Assembly: GCA_028285345.1 (NCBI GenBank)
Contig: JANQPT010000014.1
Location: 248,001-312,000, forward strand
From: Planctomycetales bacterium
GTDB lineage: Bacteria; Planctomycetota; Planctomycetia; Planctomycetales; Planctomycetaceae
Direction of reading: 5' to 3'
DNA: 64,000 bases
Each line of letters starts with the position of its first letter. Within the stretch, counting starts at the first letter, position 1. A model generated the notes under the pieces. The model made no database searches and was not told where the DNA came from. It saw only the letters and a program-made list of their open reading frames with translations. A program made the position numbers and the translations under genes. Shown in pieces: positions 29,256 through 37,584 of this stretch.

Positions 29256-30299
29256 CTACTGTGAACGCAGACGGACGTAGTTCGCGATAAACTCGTCTCG
29301 TGACATGGTTTGCGAAATATTCACGCCCCCTTTTTCGAAGAGCGGTCGCGTTGAGCGGCTTCTCTTCCATTCCTCCGCCTCGACGGAGCCGTTTTTGTTG
29401 CGATCCAGCGCGCGAAAGGCGAACTCTGCGGCTCGTTGATAGCGATCTCCCTCTTGTGGAGCGCTCCCTGATCGCGACGAGGAGGTCGCGGCGGGGCGAG
29501 CGGTCCGCTCAGCGGTTGCGGCGCTGCTGACCGCCGGACTCGAGGATTTGCGGTCACTGTTTGATAACTCGCGCGGAGTAAGAAAGCCGTCGCCGTTAAA
29601 GTCCAGCTTGGCAAACGTCGCAAAATCCGTTTGGGGCCATTCGTACAGGCCGATTTGCCCGTCCGCATCCTTGTCTCGTGCGGTATAAGACGAGGGGAGG
29701 TCGAACGTCACTCGCGGTTTTCCGGTCTCTTCCTTCGAGGATGTGCCTTCCGATCGGCGGCCTCTGCGGCGCTCTCGCCGCTCGTCCCTGTCGCTCCTCC
29801 GCGACGACCGCGAAAACCGACGTCCCTCATCGCGGTTGCGGTCTTCATCAGAGTCCGAACGATCCCGGCGATCACTCCGATCACGGTCGTCACCATCGCC
29901 GCTGGAGCGGCGACCACGGCGTGATCTGCGGCGACCCGAGTCTCCATCGTCCTCGTCATCCCGCCCGCGACGGCCAAATCGATCATCACGCCCTTCGTCG
30001 TCACCTCCACGGCGCCCGCGAAAACCGCGTCGTGACATCATCCGCTCACGTAGTTCACCGGAAACATCCTGGAATTCGTCAAAGCTCAACCCCCGCTCAG
30101 GATCGATCTCCATTTCCTCAATGGCATCTCGCAGCGGCGGAAACCGCGTTAGTTCCTCTCCCCGTAGCGTTCCGTCTCCATCACGGTCCATAAACCGAAA
30201 CATCCGCTCCGGCGAGGGGCCGCGACGTTGAGCACGAGACTCGACCGGCCACGCGAGTAGCATCGCAATCGTTCCTACGCAGAATATAACGTACCGCAT
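29256..30299 (-). CDS. Secreted EF-hand protein
   Basis: A 347-residue exported protein with four EF-hand calcium-binding loops. The ATG at 30299 starts the signal peptide MRYVIFCVGTIAMLLAWPVESRA; the upstream extension does not. Loops seen are MDRDGDGTLRGEEL (about 35), KDADGQIGLYEW (about 225), LDFNGDGFLTPREL (about 245) and LDRNKNGSVEAEEW (about 315). Between the first and second is a long Arg/Asp/Ser-rich region (about 90-205), probably disordered. EF-hand proteins of this type are common exported planctomycete proteins; ligand and role are unknown. Confidence 0.82.
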   Translation of the reverse strand: MRYVIFCVGTIAMLLAWPVESRAQRRGPSPERMFRFMDRDGDGTLRGEELTRFPPLRDAIEEMEIDPERGLSFDEFQDVSGELRERMMSRRGFRGRRGGDDEGRDDRFGRRGRDDEDDGDSGRRRSRRGRRSSGDGDDRDRSDRRDRSDSDEDRNRDEGRRFSRSSRRSDRDERRERRRGRRSEGTSSKEETGKPRVTFDLPSSYTARDKDADGQIGLYEWPQTDFATFAKLDFNGDGFLTPRELSNSDRKSSSPAVSSAATAERTARPAATSSSRSGSAPQEGDRYQRAAEFAFRALDRNKNGSVEAEEWKRSRSTRPLFEKGGVNISQTMSRDEFIANYVRLRSQ

Positions 30300-30555
30300 C
30301 GCTCGATTTCCCCAGTTTGGGATCACTCTTGACGTTGCAGTGAACAGAATCCATTCAGTGGCACTGATGACCAGCCTCCAATGAATTTTGCCTTTTTTTC
30401 GCGGGACTTGCAATTGCAGTCCGTCAACGGCGAATCTAAATAGGCGGCTTTGTTCACTATTCTGCTCACTGAGATTCGCAGCTCATGCCGCAATTAACTG
30501 TGACGGGTCTCCAGCATTTCACGCTTTCAGCCCATTAATAAAGGAATCACGTACC

Positions 30556-31380
30556 ATGCATGCTATGACCGTCCAAATGCAGTCCTGCGTACGGTTCGCC
30601 GTTCTTTGCGGTATCCCCTTCCTGACCCACCACACGGCGTTTGCCCAACAGGATGTCCAAGACGTCCCGTCCGAAAAGTATCAGCTTAAAGATACCCCGT
30701 TGCACTACCACGTCATTGGCGACCAGGCAGCAAAGCCGCCGGCAGAGGGGTTCAAACTGTTGGTGGTGTTGCCCGGCGGCGACGGCAGCGACGACTTTTT
30801 GCCGTTTGTGAAGCGAATCTCCAAGCACGCCCTCGACGACGACTATCTGGTCATTCAACTCGTCTCCCATTCATGGACTCGCAACCAAAAGATTGTCTGG
30901 CCCACACGGAAGAATCGAGTTGCCCGCATGAAACTCCCCACCGAGGAGTTTCTCAAACGGGCCGTCGAAGAAGTCTCCGGTCGCGTCAAAGTTGACGAGC
31001 GGAATCGATTTGCTCTGGGTTGGTCGTCGGGTGGCCCCGCGGTTTATGCGGCCTCTTTGACGAAGGAGACGCCGCTGACAGGAAGCTTTGTCGCGATGAG
31101 CGTTTTTCGGCCGCGGTTTCTCCCCAGCCTCAAACGGGCCAAATCGCAGGCGTACTACGTGTTCCATTCGCGAGACGATCGCGTCTGTCCCTATCGGATG
31201 GCCCAGGCGGCTGAAGGCCAGCTTGGCGAGGAGGGAGCCAAGGTGAAGCTGACGACTTACCAAGGGGGCCACGGCTGGCGCGGCAATGTCTTCGGCAACA
31301 TCAAACAGGGGATGCAGTGGCTCGAAGAGCAGGCGAACGAGCGTTCGGATGAGGCGTCGAAGTCAGGGGCGTCAAAGTAG
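30556..31380 (+). CDS. Exported alpha/beta-hydrolase-like esterase
   Basis: A 274-residue protein with an N-terminal signal (CVRFAVLCGIPFLTHHTAFA) and an alpha/beta-hydrolase body. The nucleophile elbow is GWSSGG (about residue 155). A likely acid lies in FHSRDDRVCP and the His in YQGGHGWRG. The shape LLVVLPGGDGSDDF before it fits the oxyanion region of feruloyl-esterase-like or phospholipase/carboxylesterase proteins. Substrate unknown. The ATG at 30556 is chosen as the start of the signal peptide. It is divergent from the EF-hand gene. Confidence 0.75.
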   Translation: MHAMTVQMQSCVRFAVLCGIPFLTHHTAFAQQDVQDVPSEKYQLKDTPLHYHVIGDQAAKPPAEGFKLLVVLPGGDGSDDFLPFVKRISKHALDDDYLVIQLVSHSWTRNQKIVWPTRKNRVARMKLPTEEFLKRAVEEVSGRVKVDERNRFALGWSSGGPAVYAASLTKETPLTGSFVAMSVFRPRFLPSLKRAKSQAYYVFHSRDDRVCPYRMAQAAEGQLGEEGAKVKLTTYQGGHGWRGNVFGNIKQGMQWLEEQANERSDEASKSGASK

Positions 31381-31719
31381 GTTTCGACTTCGATTCCGCA
31401 GAGTTTGATAGCGTTCCGCGAATGGTCCAGGCGACTCGGATGGTTCGCTCAGGTTCTGCGAACGCATTGCGCCATCGAATCGATTTTACATCGATCATTT
31501 CGATGGCATATCGACGGATTGTTTGGATTCATCTCAAAGCAACTCTCCCTTTTCTGTGTTGTTGTAACGTGTTTTCATGAAAAGGGTTGCATTCTGGATT
31601 GGTCTTCCCGGCACGAGTTTGGCACACGGTCTGCGTATTCCTCTCTCCAGATGTGAACGAATCGCATCCCAAACTCGACACACACTTCTCTTCAGTTTCC
31701 AGCCAGGGAGAATTAGGAA
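31381..31719. other. Intergenic region
   Basis: No convincing gene. A short imperfect hairpin (TTCGC/GCGAA near 31447-31465) could end the hydrolase transcript. The rest presumably holds the promoter of the next gene. Confidence 0.35.
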
Positions 31720-32271
31720 ATGAAATCTCTCAGTATCTGTTTCGCAATCGTCACACTCACCGCGGCTGCCGGTTCTGCCAACGCCGCTTCACCTTTGCAT
31801 ATCGATGATTTGGCCGCCCGGCTGCAACGGCAGACGGCACGGCTGACCTACGAAGTCGAGCACCAATTCCGATACACCCGCGACTACAAGCATCTGTTAC
31901 ACGATGCTGAAGACATGGAGGATCTTGCCAGACACATTCACGACGTGGCGCACGACTTTGGCAGCCGCCGGCACATTGCCGCCGACCTGCGAAAAATGGA
32001 TCGACTGTTCCACCACATTGAAGAGTTGATCGACGGCATGGAGTATCGCGCACGACTGCGTGCCCGTGACTGTCGCTATCGTCGGAGCTGCCGTTTTCGC
32101 GGAGTTCGCTTGGCGCAGATTCGTCAACTGCAGCGGATCATGAGCCGAATCAGTAATACGTTGCACCACTTGCAGGACGACGTGCGGCCCGTGTCGTTTT
32201 GTCATCCGTCCCGCAACATTCGTCCGGCGGTCATCGCTCCGCGGAGGCCGTTTGTCAGTCTTCAGTTTTAG
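31720..32271 (+). CDS. Small exported helical protein of unknown function
   Basis: A 183-residue protein with a clean signal peptide (MKSLSICFAIVTLTAAAGSANA) and a GGAGAATTAGGAAA ribosome-binding region. The mature part is His- and Arg-rich and probably all-helical (LARHIHDVAHDFGSRRHI, MDRLFHHIEELIDGME), with three late cysteines. It resembles small secreted planctomycete proteins of no known function. Metal binding through the many His residues is possible but not shown. Confidence 0.7.
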   Translation: MKSLSICFAIVTLTAAAGSANAASPLHIDDLAARLQRQTARLTYEVEHQFRYTRDYKHLLHDAEDMEDLARHIHDVAHDFGSRRHIAADLRKMDRLFHHIEELIDGMEYRARLRARDCRYRRSCRFRGVRLAQIRQLQRIMSRISNTLHHLQDDVRPVSFCHPSRNIRPAVIAPRRPFVSLQF

Positions 32272-32327
32272 AGTTTGAGAATCGTTGGACTAGACAGCGC
32301 AAGCTGATGATCATAAATGAGGGGGGA

Positions 32328-32357
32328 GGGGCCGTCCGGGTGTGCACCGGGCGGCCC
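32328..32357. terminator. Bidirectional hairpin between convergent genes
   Basis: A GC-rich hairpin (GGGCCGTCCGGGTG with CACCGGGCGGCCC) lies between two convergent stop codons. It lacks a clear T-run on either side, so it may act with Rho or as a 3' stabiliser. Confidence 0.5.
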
Positions 32358-32389
32358 TGAGCATGCGCCCCTGGCGTCCTGGCGACTTG

Positions 32390-34171
32390 CTATCGTCCGG
32401 TCAGATGCTCGAGCACGCCGTTGCTGATGCTCCACTGCGTGATGAAGTACCCAGCGGCCACTGCGGCAACGATGAGAGTCGTCTTCCAGACAATCCCGAC
32501 CACGCGTCGTCCGAATGAGGGAGCAGTCCGGGCACGGAAATCACGTGCGGATTGCGTATACGCCTTCACCATCGAGGTCTCTTCGCGAAACTGCCGTTGA
32601 AGCTCGTCAAACGCTTTCAATTCTTCCTGGTGGGCCGCCTTTGACGCCTCAAGTTCGGTGCGCTCCACTTCCAAGTCGGATTGCAATTGCTTGAGCTGTT
32701 CGTTCTGCTGCACCTGCTGATCGGCCGGTTCATCGATGGTGGCGATCGCGGTTTCCTGGCGCTGCACCGCGGCCTCATGCTCCTGCTTTGTTTGAACAAA
32801 CTTTCGCTGGTCTTCGGCCAACTCCTCGAGCGCCGTTTCGAGCAGCAACTGTTCCTCCGTGAGCGTCTCTTGGTCCGTGGTGAGCTGCTGTTCACGTTCG
32901 GAGAGCTGTTCAGCGCGCAGACGGAGTTCATCCACTTCGGCGCGAAATTGCTCTCGTTCCTCCTCGAACTTCTCACGGGCCGATGCCAAGTCCGCTACCC
33001 GTTCCGCTAGCTGTTGCTCAGCATCTGATGTGTCTGCGCGATTTGTTTCCGCCTGCTGCTCCAAGTCCGCAATTCTTTCCGTCATGGCTTCGACTTCCTG
33101 TTGTCGGAGTTCCCCTTCTTGGACACGGGCATCCAAATCTCGCTGCTGCTGCGCGATCGTCTGTAGCAGTTGTTGTTCCACCGCCACCGCTTGTTTGAGC
33201 GCTTCTTCACTCGCCGTCATTCTGCCTTGCAGGTGTTCGCACTCCTGCCGCTGCGAGGTCAGCGACTGTTCCCATTCCAACCGGGACTGTTCGAAACGCT
33301 GTTCGTCCTCGGCCGCTGTTTGAGACCGCTGCTCCAACGACTCGCGGAGTGTCTCTAGCTCCGCTTGCGCTTCTGCGAAACTTGCCTGGTCCAGTTCCTG
33401 TGCGGCGAGGCGCTGCTGAAACTCTTCTTGTCGCTTCTCGTACGCGACTCGATCGGCACCGAGTTGTTCCCGGGATTCTAGCAACTCGCGCTGCTGATCT
33501 TCCAGGACCGACTGCTGCTGAGATAAATTCTTTCGCAGTGCTTCAACGTGTTGCCTGTCTTGTTCCAGCGATGCCGTCTGATCCTTCAGATCCTGCAGGA
33601 AGCGGTCGGCATCGTCGAGGTCCTGCTCCAATTTCTGACGCCGGGAATGCCACTCGTCCCGTTCGGAAACCAGTTGCTCTTGGTCGCGCTGCAATTCGGC
33701 CTGTGCCAGTCGAAACTGTTCGCGGTTTTCCTCCAGCCGTTCACACTCCTGCTGGACATGTTCGATGTCCTGCCGGAGCTGTTTGATCTCCGATTCCCGC
33801 AAGTGAATGCCGGCGGTTTCCTCAGGTACGAGATTGGTTTGCAGTTCTAGTTCAAACTTGTCGAGGTGAATACGGTCGCCGTCGTGCAGCGTGCACACTT
33901 CAACAGCGACTCCATTGACCCGTACGCCTGTGCGGCTGCGCAAGTCGCGGACTCGCAGCCGGCCGGCATCGAGCGTAATCACGCAATGGCTTCGCGAAAT
34001 CTGGTCCGAGACCAGTTGAATGTTGCAGCCCCTCGACGATCCGATCAAAGTCGTGTGGCGCAGGATGTCTTTGGTGACCGTCTTCGCCGGAGTGCGGAGA
34101 ACAAGTCGCGCGTACTCCCCGCTCGGGGTAGAAAGCTCTGTTTTTTGTCGCGGAGACGGCGACACTGACAT
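32390..34171 (-). CDS. FHA-domain coiled-coil membrane protein
   Basis: A 593-residue protein. An N-terminal FHA domain (about 20-115) has GSSRGCNIQLVSDQISRSHC and LRSRTGVRVNG, the phosphothreonine-binding pattern. Residues about 125-530 are an almost unbroken Gln/Glu-rich coiled coil. A C-terminal membrane helix (TTLIVAAVAAGYFITQW, about 560-580) anchors it. Such proteins probably link Ser/Thr kinase signalling to an envelope structure; no kinase gene is adjacent. It stands alone on the minus strand. Confidence 0.85.
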   Translation of the reverse strand: MSVSPSPRQKTELSTPSGEYARLVLRTPAKTVTKDILRHTTLIGSSRGCNIQLVSDQISRSHCVITLDAGRLRVRDLRSRTGVRVNGVAVEVCTLHDGDRIHLDKFELELQTNLVPEETAGIHLRESEIKQLRQDIEHVQQECERLEENREQFRLAQAELQRDQEQLVSERDEWHSRRQKLEQDLDDADRFLQDLKDQTASLEQDRQHVEALRKNLSQQQSVLEDQQRELLESREQLGADRVAYEKRQEEFQQRLAAQELDQASFAEAQAELETLRESLEQRSQTAAEDEQRFEQSRLEWEQSLTSQRQECEHLQGRMTASEEALKQAVAVEQQLLQTIAQQQRDLDARVQEGELRQQEVEAMTERIADLEQQAETNRADTSDAEQQLAERVADLASAREKFEEEREQFRAEVDELRLRAEQLSEREQQLTTDQETLTEEQLLLETALEELAEDQRKFVQTKQEHEAAVQRQETAIATIDEPADQQVQQNEQLKQLQSDLEVERTELEASKAAHQEELKAFDELQRQFREETSMVKAYTQSARDFRARTAPSFGRRVVGIVWKTTLIVAAVAAGYFITQWSISNGVLEHLTGR

Positions 34172-34451
34172 GGTGACGTCCTACTGTCCCGGGAATCGAG
34201 AAGCCGTTCAACTCCCGCTGCTGCTTTCAACCGGGAACGCGAGGCGTCCGGCAGAATGATGCGATGACGGGATCAATCCGAAATCAAAATCGCGACGAAG
34301 AACGGTCCAAATTCCAGGTTGGCCCACAGTGGAAATGGGTGAACCCCAGAACACCGAGTTTCTATGTTTGTACCAAAAGTCGCCAATTATGAGAATACCT
34401 TGTTTTGACCCGACGCCAGCCGGCAGCGGTCCTCTGCCTCAAGGGAGTCCG

Positions 34452-34871
34452 TCAATCACTCGGCGAGACATAAAGCCACTCGCGGATCGCGGCCAGCTTT
34501 TTGGCGCCAATTCCGTTGACTCGCTGAACGTTCTCGATCGAGTCAAATGGCCCATTCTCGTTTCGGTCCTGGACAATCCGTCTGGCAAGCACTTCGCCAA
34601 TGCCCTCGAGTTGAGCCCATTCCACCCAGCTGGCATGGTTAATGTCGAGGCGGAAGTCGTATTCCCGCTGCTGCACGCGGGCAATCTCGACCGGAACGCG
34701 TCCCCAGCCGCTCAACTGGGCCCAATAAGCGATCGACAACACTGCCAGCACCGCCAACATGATTCCAACGAAGAATTGATCTCCACGGGACAACCCCAAA
34801 ACCGGGGCAGGGCAGTCATTCTGCTCTGCCGAATCGGTCTCGGACGGCGGTTTTTGAGGATCGGCACGCAT
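34452..34871 (-). CDS. Helix-hairpin-helix (ComEA-like) membrane protein
   Basis: A 139-residue protein with one membrane helix (FFVGIMLAVLAVLSIAYW, about 33-50) and a C-terminal double helix-hairpin-helix (about 75-132): DINHASWVEWAQLEGIGEVLARRI and VQRVNGIGAKKLAAI. This is the ComEA arrangement, a membrane-held DNA-binding protein of competence. The same domain occurs in non-competence proteins. A ComF-like gene lies elsewhere in the window. It starts 4 bp after the DUF455 gene, so the two are co-transcribed. Confidence 0.8.
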   Translation of the reverse strand: MRADPQKPPSETDSAEQNDCPAPVLGLSRGDQFFVGIMLAVLAVLSIAYWAQLSGWGRVPVEIARVQQREYDFRLDINHASWVEWAQLEGIGEVLARRIVQDRNENGPFDSIENVQRVNGIGAKKLAAIREWLYVSPSD

Positions 34872-34875
34872 CGGT

Positions 34876-35676
34876 TCAGTCGACCTCTTCGGGTGTTCCG
34901 GCTTGCTCGACGCGATCGATGAAGTCCGCCGTCATGCCGGCAGCCAGCCGCGGCTGGCGGTGGAACGCTCTTCCTTTGGATTTTTCCGGGCGCAGCGGCC
35001 AATGCAAATGCGCCTCATAGGCGTCCCACTCGGATTGATCGTCCGCCTTAAAGTGCCGCAGCCACCGCAGTCCGAAGGCAACATGCTCGATTTCGTCACG
35101 ATGGATGGCCCGCATGATTCCGGCGCTCTTGTTGTCGCTGGCGGCTTCAAAAAACTCTTCAAACTGCAGCGTATGATCCAAGTTGCACGCTTCGAACGTG
35201 AGCGGAAGTCCCGCGAGATAATCGAGCGGGCTGCGAAAGTCTTGCGCTTTCTGCCAGAAGTATCCGTTCACGGGCAGCGTCCCGAAGGGGAGGCCCAATT
35301 CGGCGCAGCGGTCGACATGCATCCTCGTGTGCCGCTGTTCATCGGCCATGATGTCGATCATGCCGCGGCGAAACTCGGCCGGCGTTTCGGGGAATGCACA
35401 CAACGTGAAGGCCATGACTTCCAAGGCCTGCAACTCGTGATTCGCCATGATGTGATGCGCGACCGCCCGTTTGCCGGGATCCCGAAACGCCTCTCGCGCC
35501 GGCATGAGCGGAGCTTCCTTACGCCCGGCAAATCTCAGTTCCTCGGGCCGCTTCGGTGTCACATAACGGACGGGCGAACCGGGAGAATCATCGGTGATCG
35601 GAGCGCCGATTGGCTGCAGCTTGGCCGTGAGCTGAGCCGCGGTGAGGATCGTATCGGCGAAAGCGCGGATTTCCAT
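34876..35676 (-). CDS. DUF455 ferritin-like protein
   Basis: A 266-residue DUF455-family protein with a predicted four-helix ferritin-like fold. Metal-site residues appear in HHIMANHELQALE, MADEQRHTRMH and HRDEIEHVAFG (ExxH pairs). The start is placed at the ATG 35676 because the family begins with this EIRAFADTIL-type segment, and the longer ORF (TTG at 35793) would run through a rho-independent terminator. Function is not established for the family; an oxidoreductase or oxygenase role is guessed from the fold. Confidence 0.82.
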   Translation of the reverse strand: MEIRAFADTILTAAQLTAKLQPIGAPITDDSPGSPVRYVTPKRPEELRFAGRKEAPLMPAREAFRDPGKRAVAHHIMANHELQALEVMAFTLCAFPETPAEFRRGMIDIMADEQRHTRMHVDRCAELGLPFGTLPVNGYFWQKAQDFRSPLDYLAGLPLTFEACNLDHTLQFEEFFEAASDNKSAGIMRAIHRDEIEHVAFGLRWLRHFKADDQSEWDAYEAHLHWPLRPEKSKGRAFHRQPRLAAGMTADFIDRVEQAGTPEEVD

Positions 35677-35785
35677 GGGGCAATCATCAAGCGATTGTTT
35701 CCAGCAGGTCCGCCATTGAGCGGCTTTCGCCAACTTATCATACCTCGCCTGCAAATCCCAGCAGCGACCACGCGATCGGCAGGCG

Positions 35786-35824
35786 TCAAACAAAAAACAC
35801 GCCCCGCAAACTGCCGGAGCGTGT
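35786..35824 (-). terminator. Rho-independent terminator after rimI
   Basis: On the minus strand a 10-bp stem (ACACGCTCCG with CGGGGCGTGT, one G-T pair) is followed by TTTTTTGTTTG. It lies 43 bp past the rimI stop and argues against a DUF455 start upstream of it. Confidence 0.75.
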
Positions 35825-35866
35825 GTTGAATTGTTGTGCGATGCCGCGCTGCCTGGGGCGTGTGCC

Positions 35867-36415
35867 TTAGAGTGTTTCGTACTTCGAGATGCGATTGTGC
35901 GGCGCGAAGCTGTACATGGAGTCGGCGGGATCGAGCCGATACTTCATCACGTACGCATCTTCGGCGGAATCTTCATAGTGGTCCCGCAGCACGCTGACGG
36001 CGACGAATTCCAACTGCTGGAAGAACAATTGCGCCGGCAGATTGGTTTCGCGGACTTCGAGGGTGATTTCTTTGCGGCGTTGTTGCGACAGCTTGCCGAC
36101 CAGTTTGTCGATCATCTGCCCGCCCACGCCCTGGCGGCGGAATTCGGGTGCGACGGCGAAGTTGAGAATGTGCAACCGCGGCTTGTGCAATTCGTAGATC
36201 ATAAAGCCGACAACTTGGCCGTCAGCCTCGGCGACCATGCCGATGCAGTTGCGCTGCCGCAAGCAGCAGAGAAAGTCTTCCTCGGTCCAATGGTATTCGA
36301 AGCTGTCGCGCTCGATTCGCAGAACTTCAGCCATGTCGCGCCGGATCATCCAGCGGATTTGGACCTTGAAGGGAATACTCTTAACATCGTGTCGTTGATA
36401 ACGTCCGGAACTCAC
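35867..36415 (-). CDS. rimI: RimI-like ribosomal protein-alanine N-acetyltransferase
   Basis: A 182-residue GNAT acetyltransferase. Motifs are MIRRDMAEVLRIERDSF, then the acetyl-CoA loop region LHILNFAVAPEFRRQGVGGQMI and ETNLPAQLFFQQLEFVAV, close to RimI. The start is taken as GTG at 36415 because a perfect AAGGAGG sits 5 nt upstream; the ATG at 36538 has no such site. RimI acetylates the N-terminus of S18 in Escherichia coli; here the S18 gene lies about 770 bp away on the other strand, which may be coincidence. Confidence 0.85.
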   Translation of the reverse strand: MSSGRYQRHDVKSIPFKVQIRWMIRRDMAEVLRIERDSFEYHWTEEDFLCCLRQRNCIGMVAEADGQVVGFMIYELHKPRLHILNFAVAPEFRRQGVGGQMIDKLVGKLSQQRRKEITLEVRETNLPAQLFFQQLEFVAVSVLRDHYEDSAEDAYVMKYRLDPADSMYSFAPHNRISKYETL

Positions 36416-37182
36416 GGCGGCCTCCTTGCCTGCTTGAGGCTTGTGCTCCGACGTGTTTGCGAACCGCGTCAATGCGGCCTGTATTAAATCACAAACCCGC
36501 CCAAACCTCAATTGATGGCTGTCATTAGCCAACTCCACAGTTCGGTCCCCGCCCCGGAAAGCCCCGAGACCGAGAAACCTGAACCGGGACGAATGTGAAA
36601 AAATCCCAGCCTGATTGGGGCTGGCCGGCGCGGAACTTGACTGATATTGGTCAAGGAAATCGCCGGTTTGCCAATCAAAATCTCTGTTTTGGGTGAAGGG
36701 CGAGTGTGTATCACAATTTCCAAAAACCTGTCTAGGTGAGTTTGCGCGTTAATCGGTTTGAGCAGCTATCTTAAATGCTGCGCCTGCGAGACGCCGGAGT
36801 GTCGAGAATCTGCCGTCCCGTGGAGGCAACGTTTGTGCGACTGGAGCATTCATCGCAGCCCCCGAAACCTGGTCCATTGGCGGGCCGTCGAGCGGGCATT
36901 TGGCACCGCAAATGCTGAATTGGGAACTATTTTCGCGTTAGACCGCCGCTGCGTTGCCAACAGGGGGCGGCTTTGTGTAGAATTCCCGACTCGGCCGAGG
37001 TTTGCGCTGCCTCGCTGTCGTTCTGGATCCCCACCGGCGGGGCCGAGGTTCCTCGACAAGTCGTTTCAAAACCCTCCGACGCATCTCGCAGACACTTGAG
37101 TTTTCGTCTCTTAGGCAGGCGCAACCGGGTTTTGAAACTGGTTCTAGTTTCTTGGCATTGAATGTAAGGTTGAACGTAGCGA
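36416..37182. other. Long gap between rimI and rpsR
   Basis: This 767-bp stretch has no gene I can support. It holds the rimI ribosome-binding site and presumably promoter, and copy 2 of the 86-bp repeat (37060-37145) right before rpsR. A 71-codon ORF on the minus strand (36508-36723) has no family resemblance or good start and was not called. Confidence 0.4.
37060..37145 (+). repeat. 86-bp dispersed hairpin-ended repeat, copy 2
   Basis: Second copy of the element at 9389-9474. Here the ends form a perfect 12-bp inverted repeat (GTTTCAAAACCC with GGGTTTTGAAAC). It ends 37 bp before the rpsR start, so it would be in the leader or promoter of a ribosomal protein gene. Confidence 0.8.
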
Positions 37183-37473
37183 ATGGTTCCACGAGGACGG
37201 GGAGGCCCCCCGCGACGACGACGAAGAAAAGCACGGCTGAAACGTAAGCTAAAGTGCCGTTTTTGTCCCGACGGTTGCGACCGCTCGCCACGTCCGGTCT
37301 ACGTCGACTACAAAGACCTGCGCACCTTGAAGATGATGCTCAGCCGCGACGGTCACATCTTGGGCCGCAAGCGGACCGGCACCTGTGCCAAATACCAGCA
37401 TGCCGTTCGCCGCGCCGTCCACCGCGCCCGGTTTATGGGCTTATTGTCGTACGTTGACCGGGAGCCGTTCTAG
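37183..37473 (+). CDS. rpsR: 30S ribosomal protein bS18
   Basis: A 96-residue bS18. The body DYKDLRTLKMMLSRDGHI, GRKRTGTCAKYQHAVRRAVHRARFMGLL is the S18 signature. The N-terminus is very basic (PRGRGGPPRRRRRKAR) and is followed by CRFCPDGC, so with the later GTC it could form a zinc-binding (C+) S18. It stands alone instead of with rpsF, ssb and rplI. A strong terminator follows. Confidence 0.92.
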   Translation: MVPRGRGGPPRRRRRKARLKRKLKCRFCPDGCDRSPRPVYVDYKDLRTLKMMLSRDGHILGRKRTGTCAKYQHAVRRAVHRARFMGLLSYVDREPF

Positions 37474-37510
37474 CGACGCAAACTCGGTCGGCTTGGCCCC
37501 ATTGCAAACG

Positions 37511-37555
37511 AAAACAGACGCGGCGATCTCAAGATCGCCGCGTCTGTTTTTTATT
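37511..37555. terminator. Strong bidirectional rho-independent terminator
   Basis: A perfect 15-bp stem (ACAGACGCGGCGATC with GATCGCCGCGTCTGT) with a 4-nt loop is followed by TTTTTTATT on the plus strand and TTTTCG on the minus strand. It lies between the convergent rpsR and HEAT-repeat genes and can serve both. Confidence 0.92.
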
Positions 37556-37584
37556 GTCGGTCCACGAATGGACTTGGTGCACTC

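Noticed and set aside
34903..35829. 308-codon plus-strand open frame
   Set aside because: It is opposite the DUF455 gene, whose metal-site motifs are clear; it also runs through a terminator.
36508..36723. 71-codon minus-strand open frame upstream of rimI
   Set aside because: TTG start without a ribosome-binding site and no protein-like pattern; probably the rimI promoter region.
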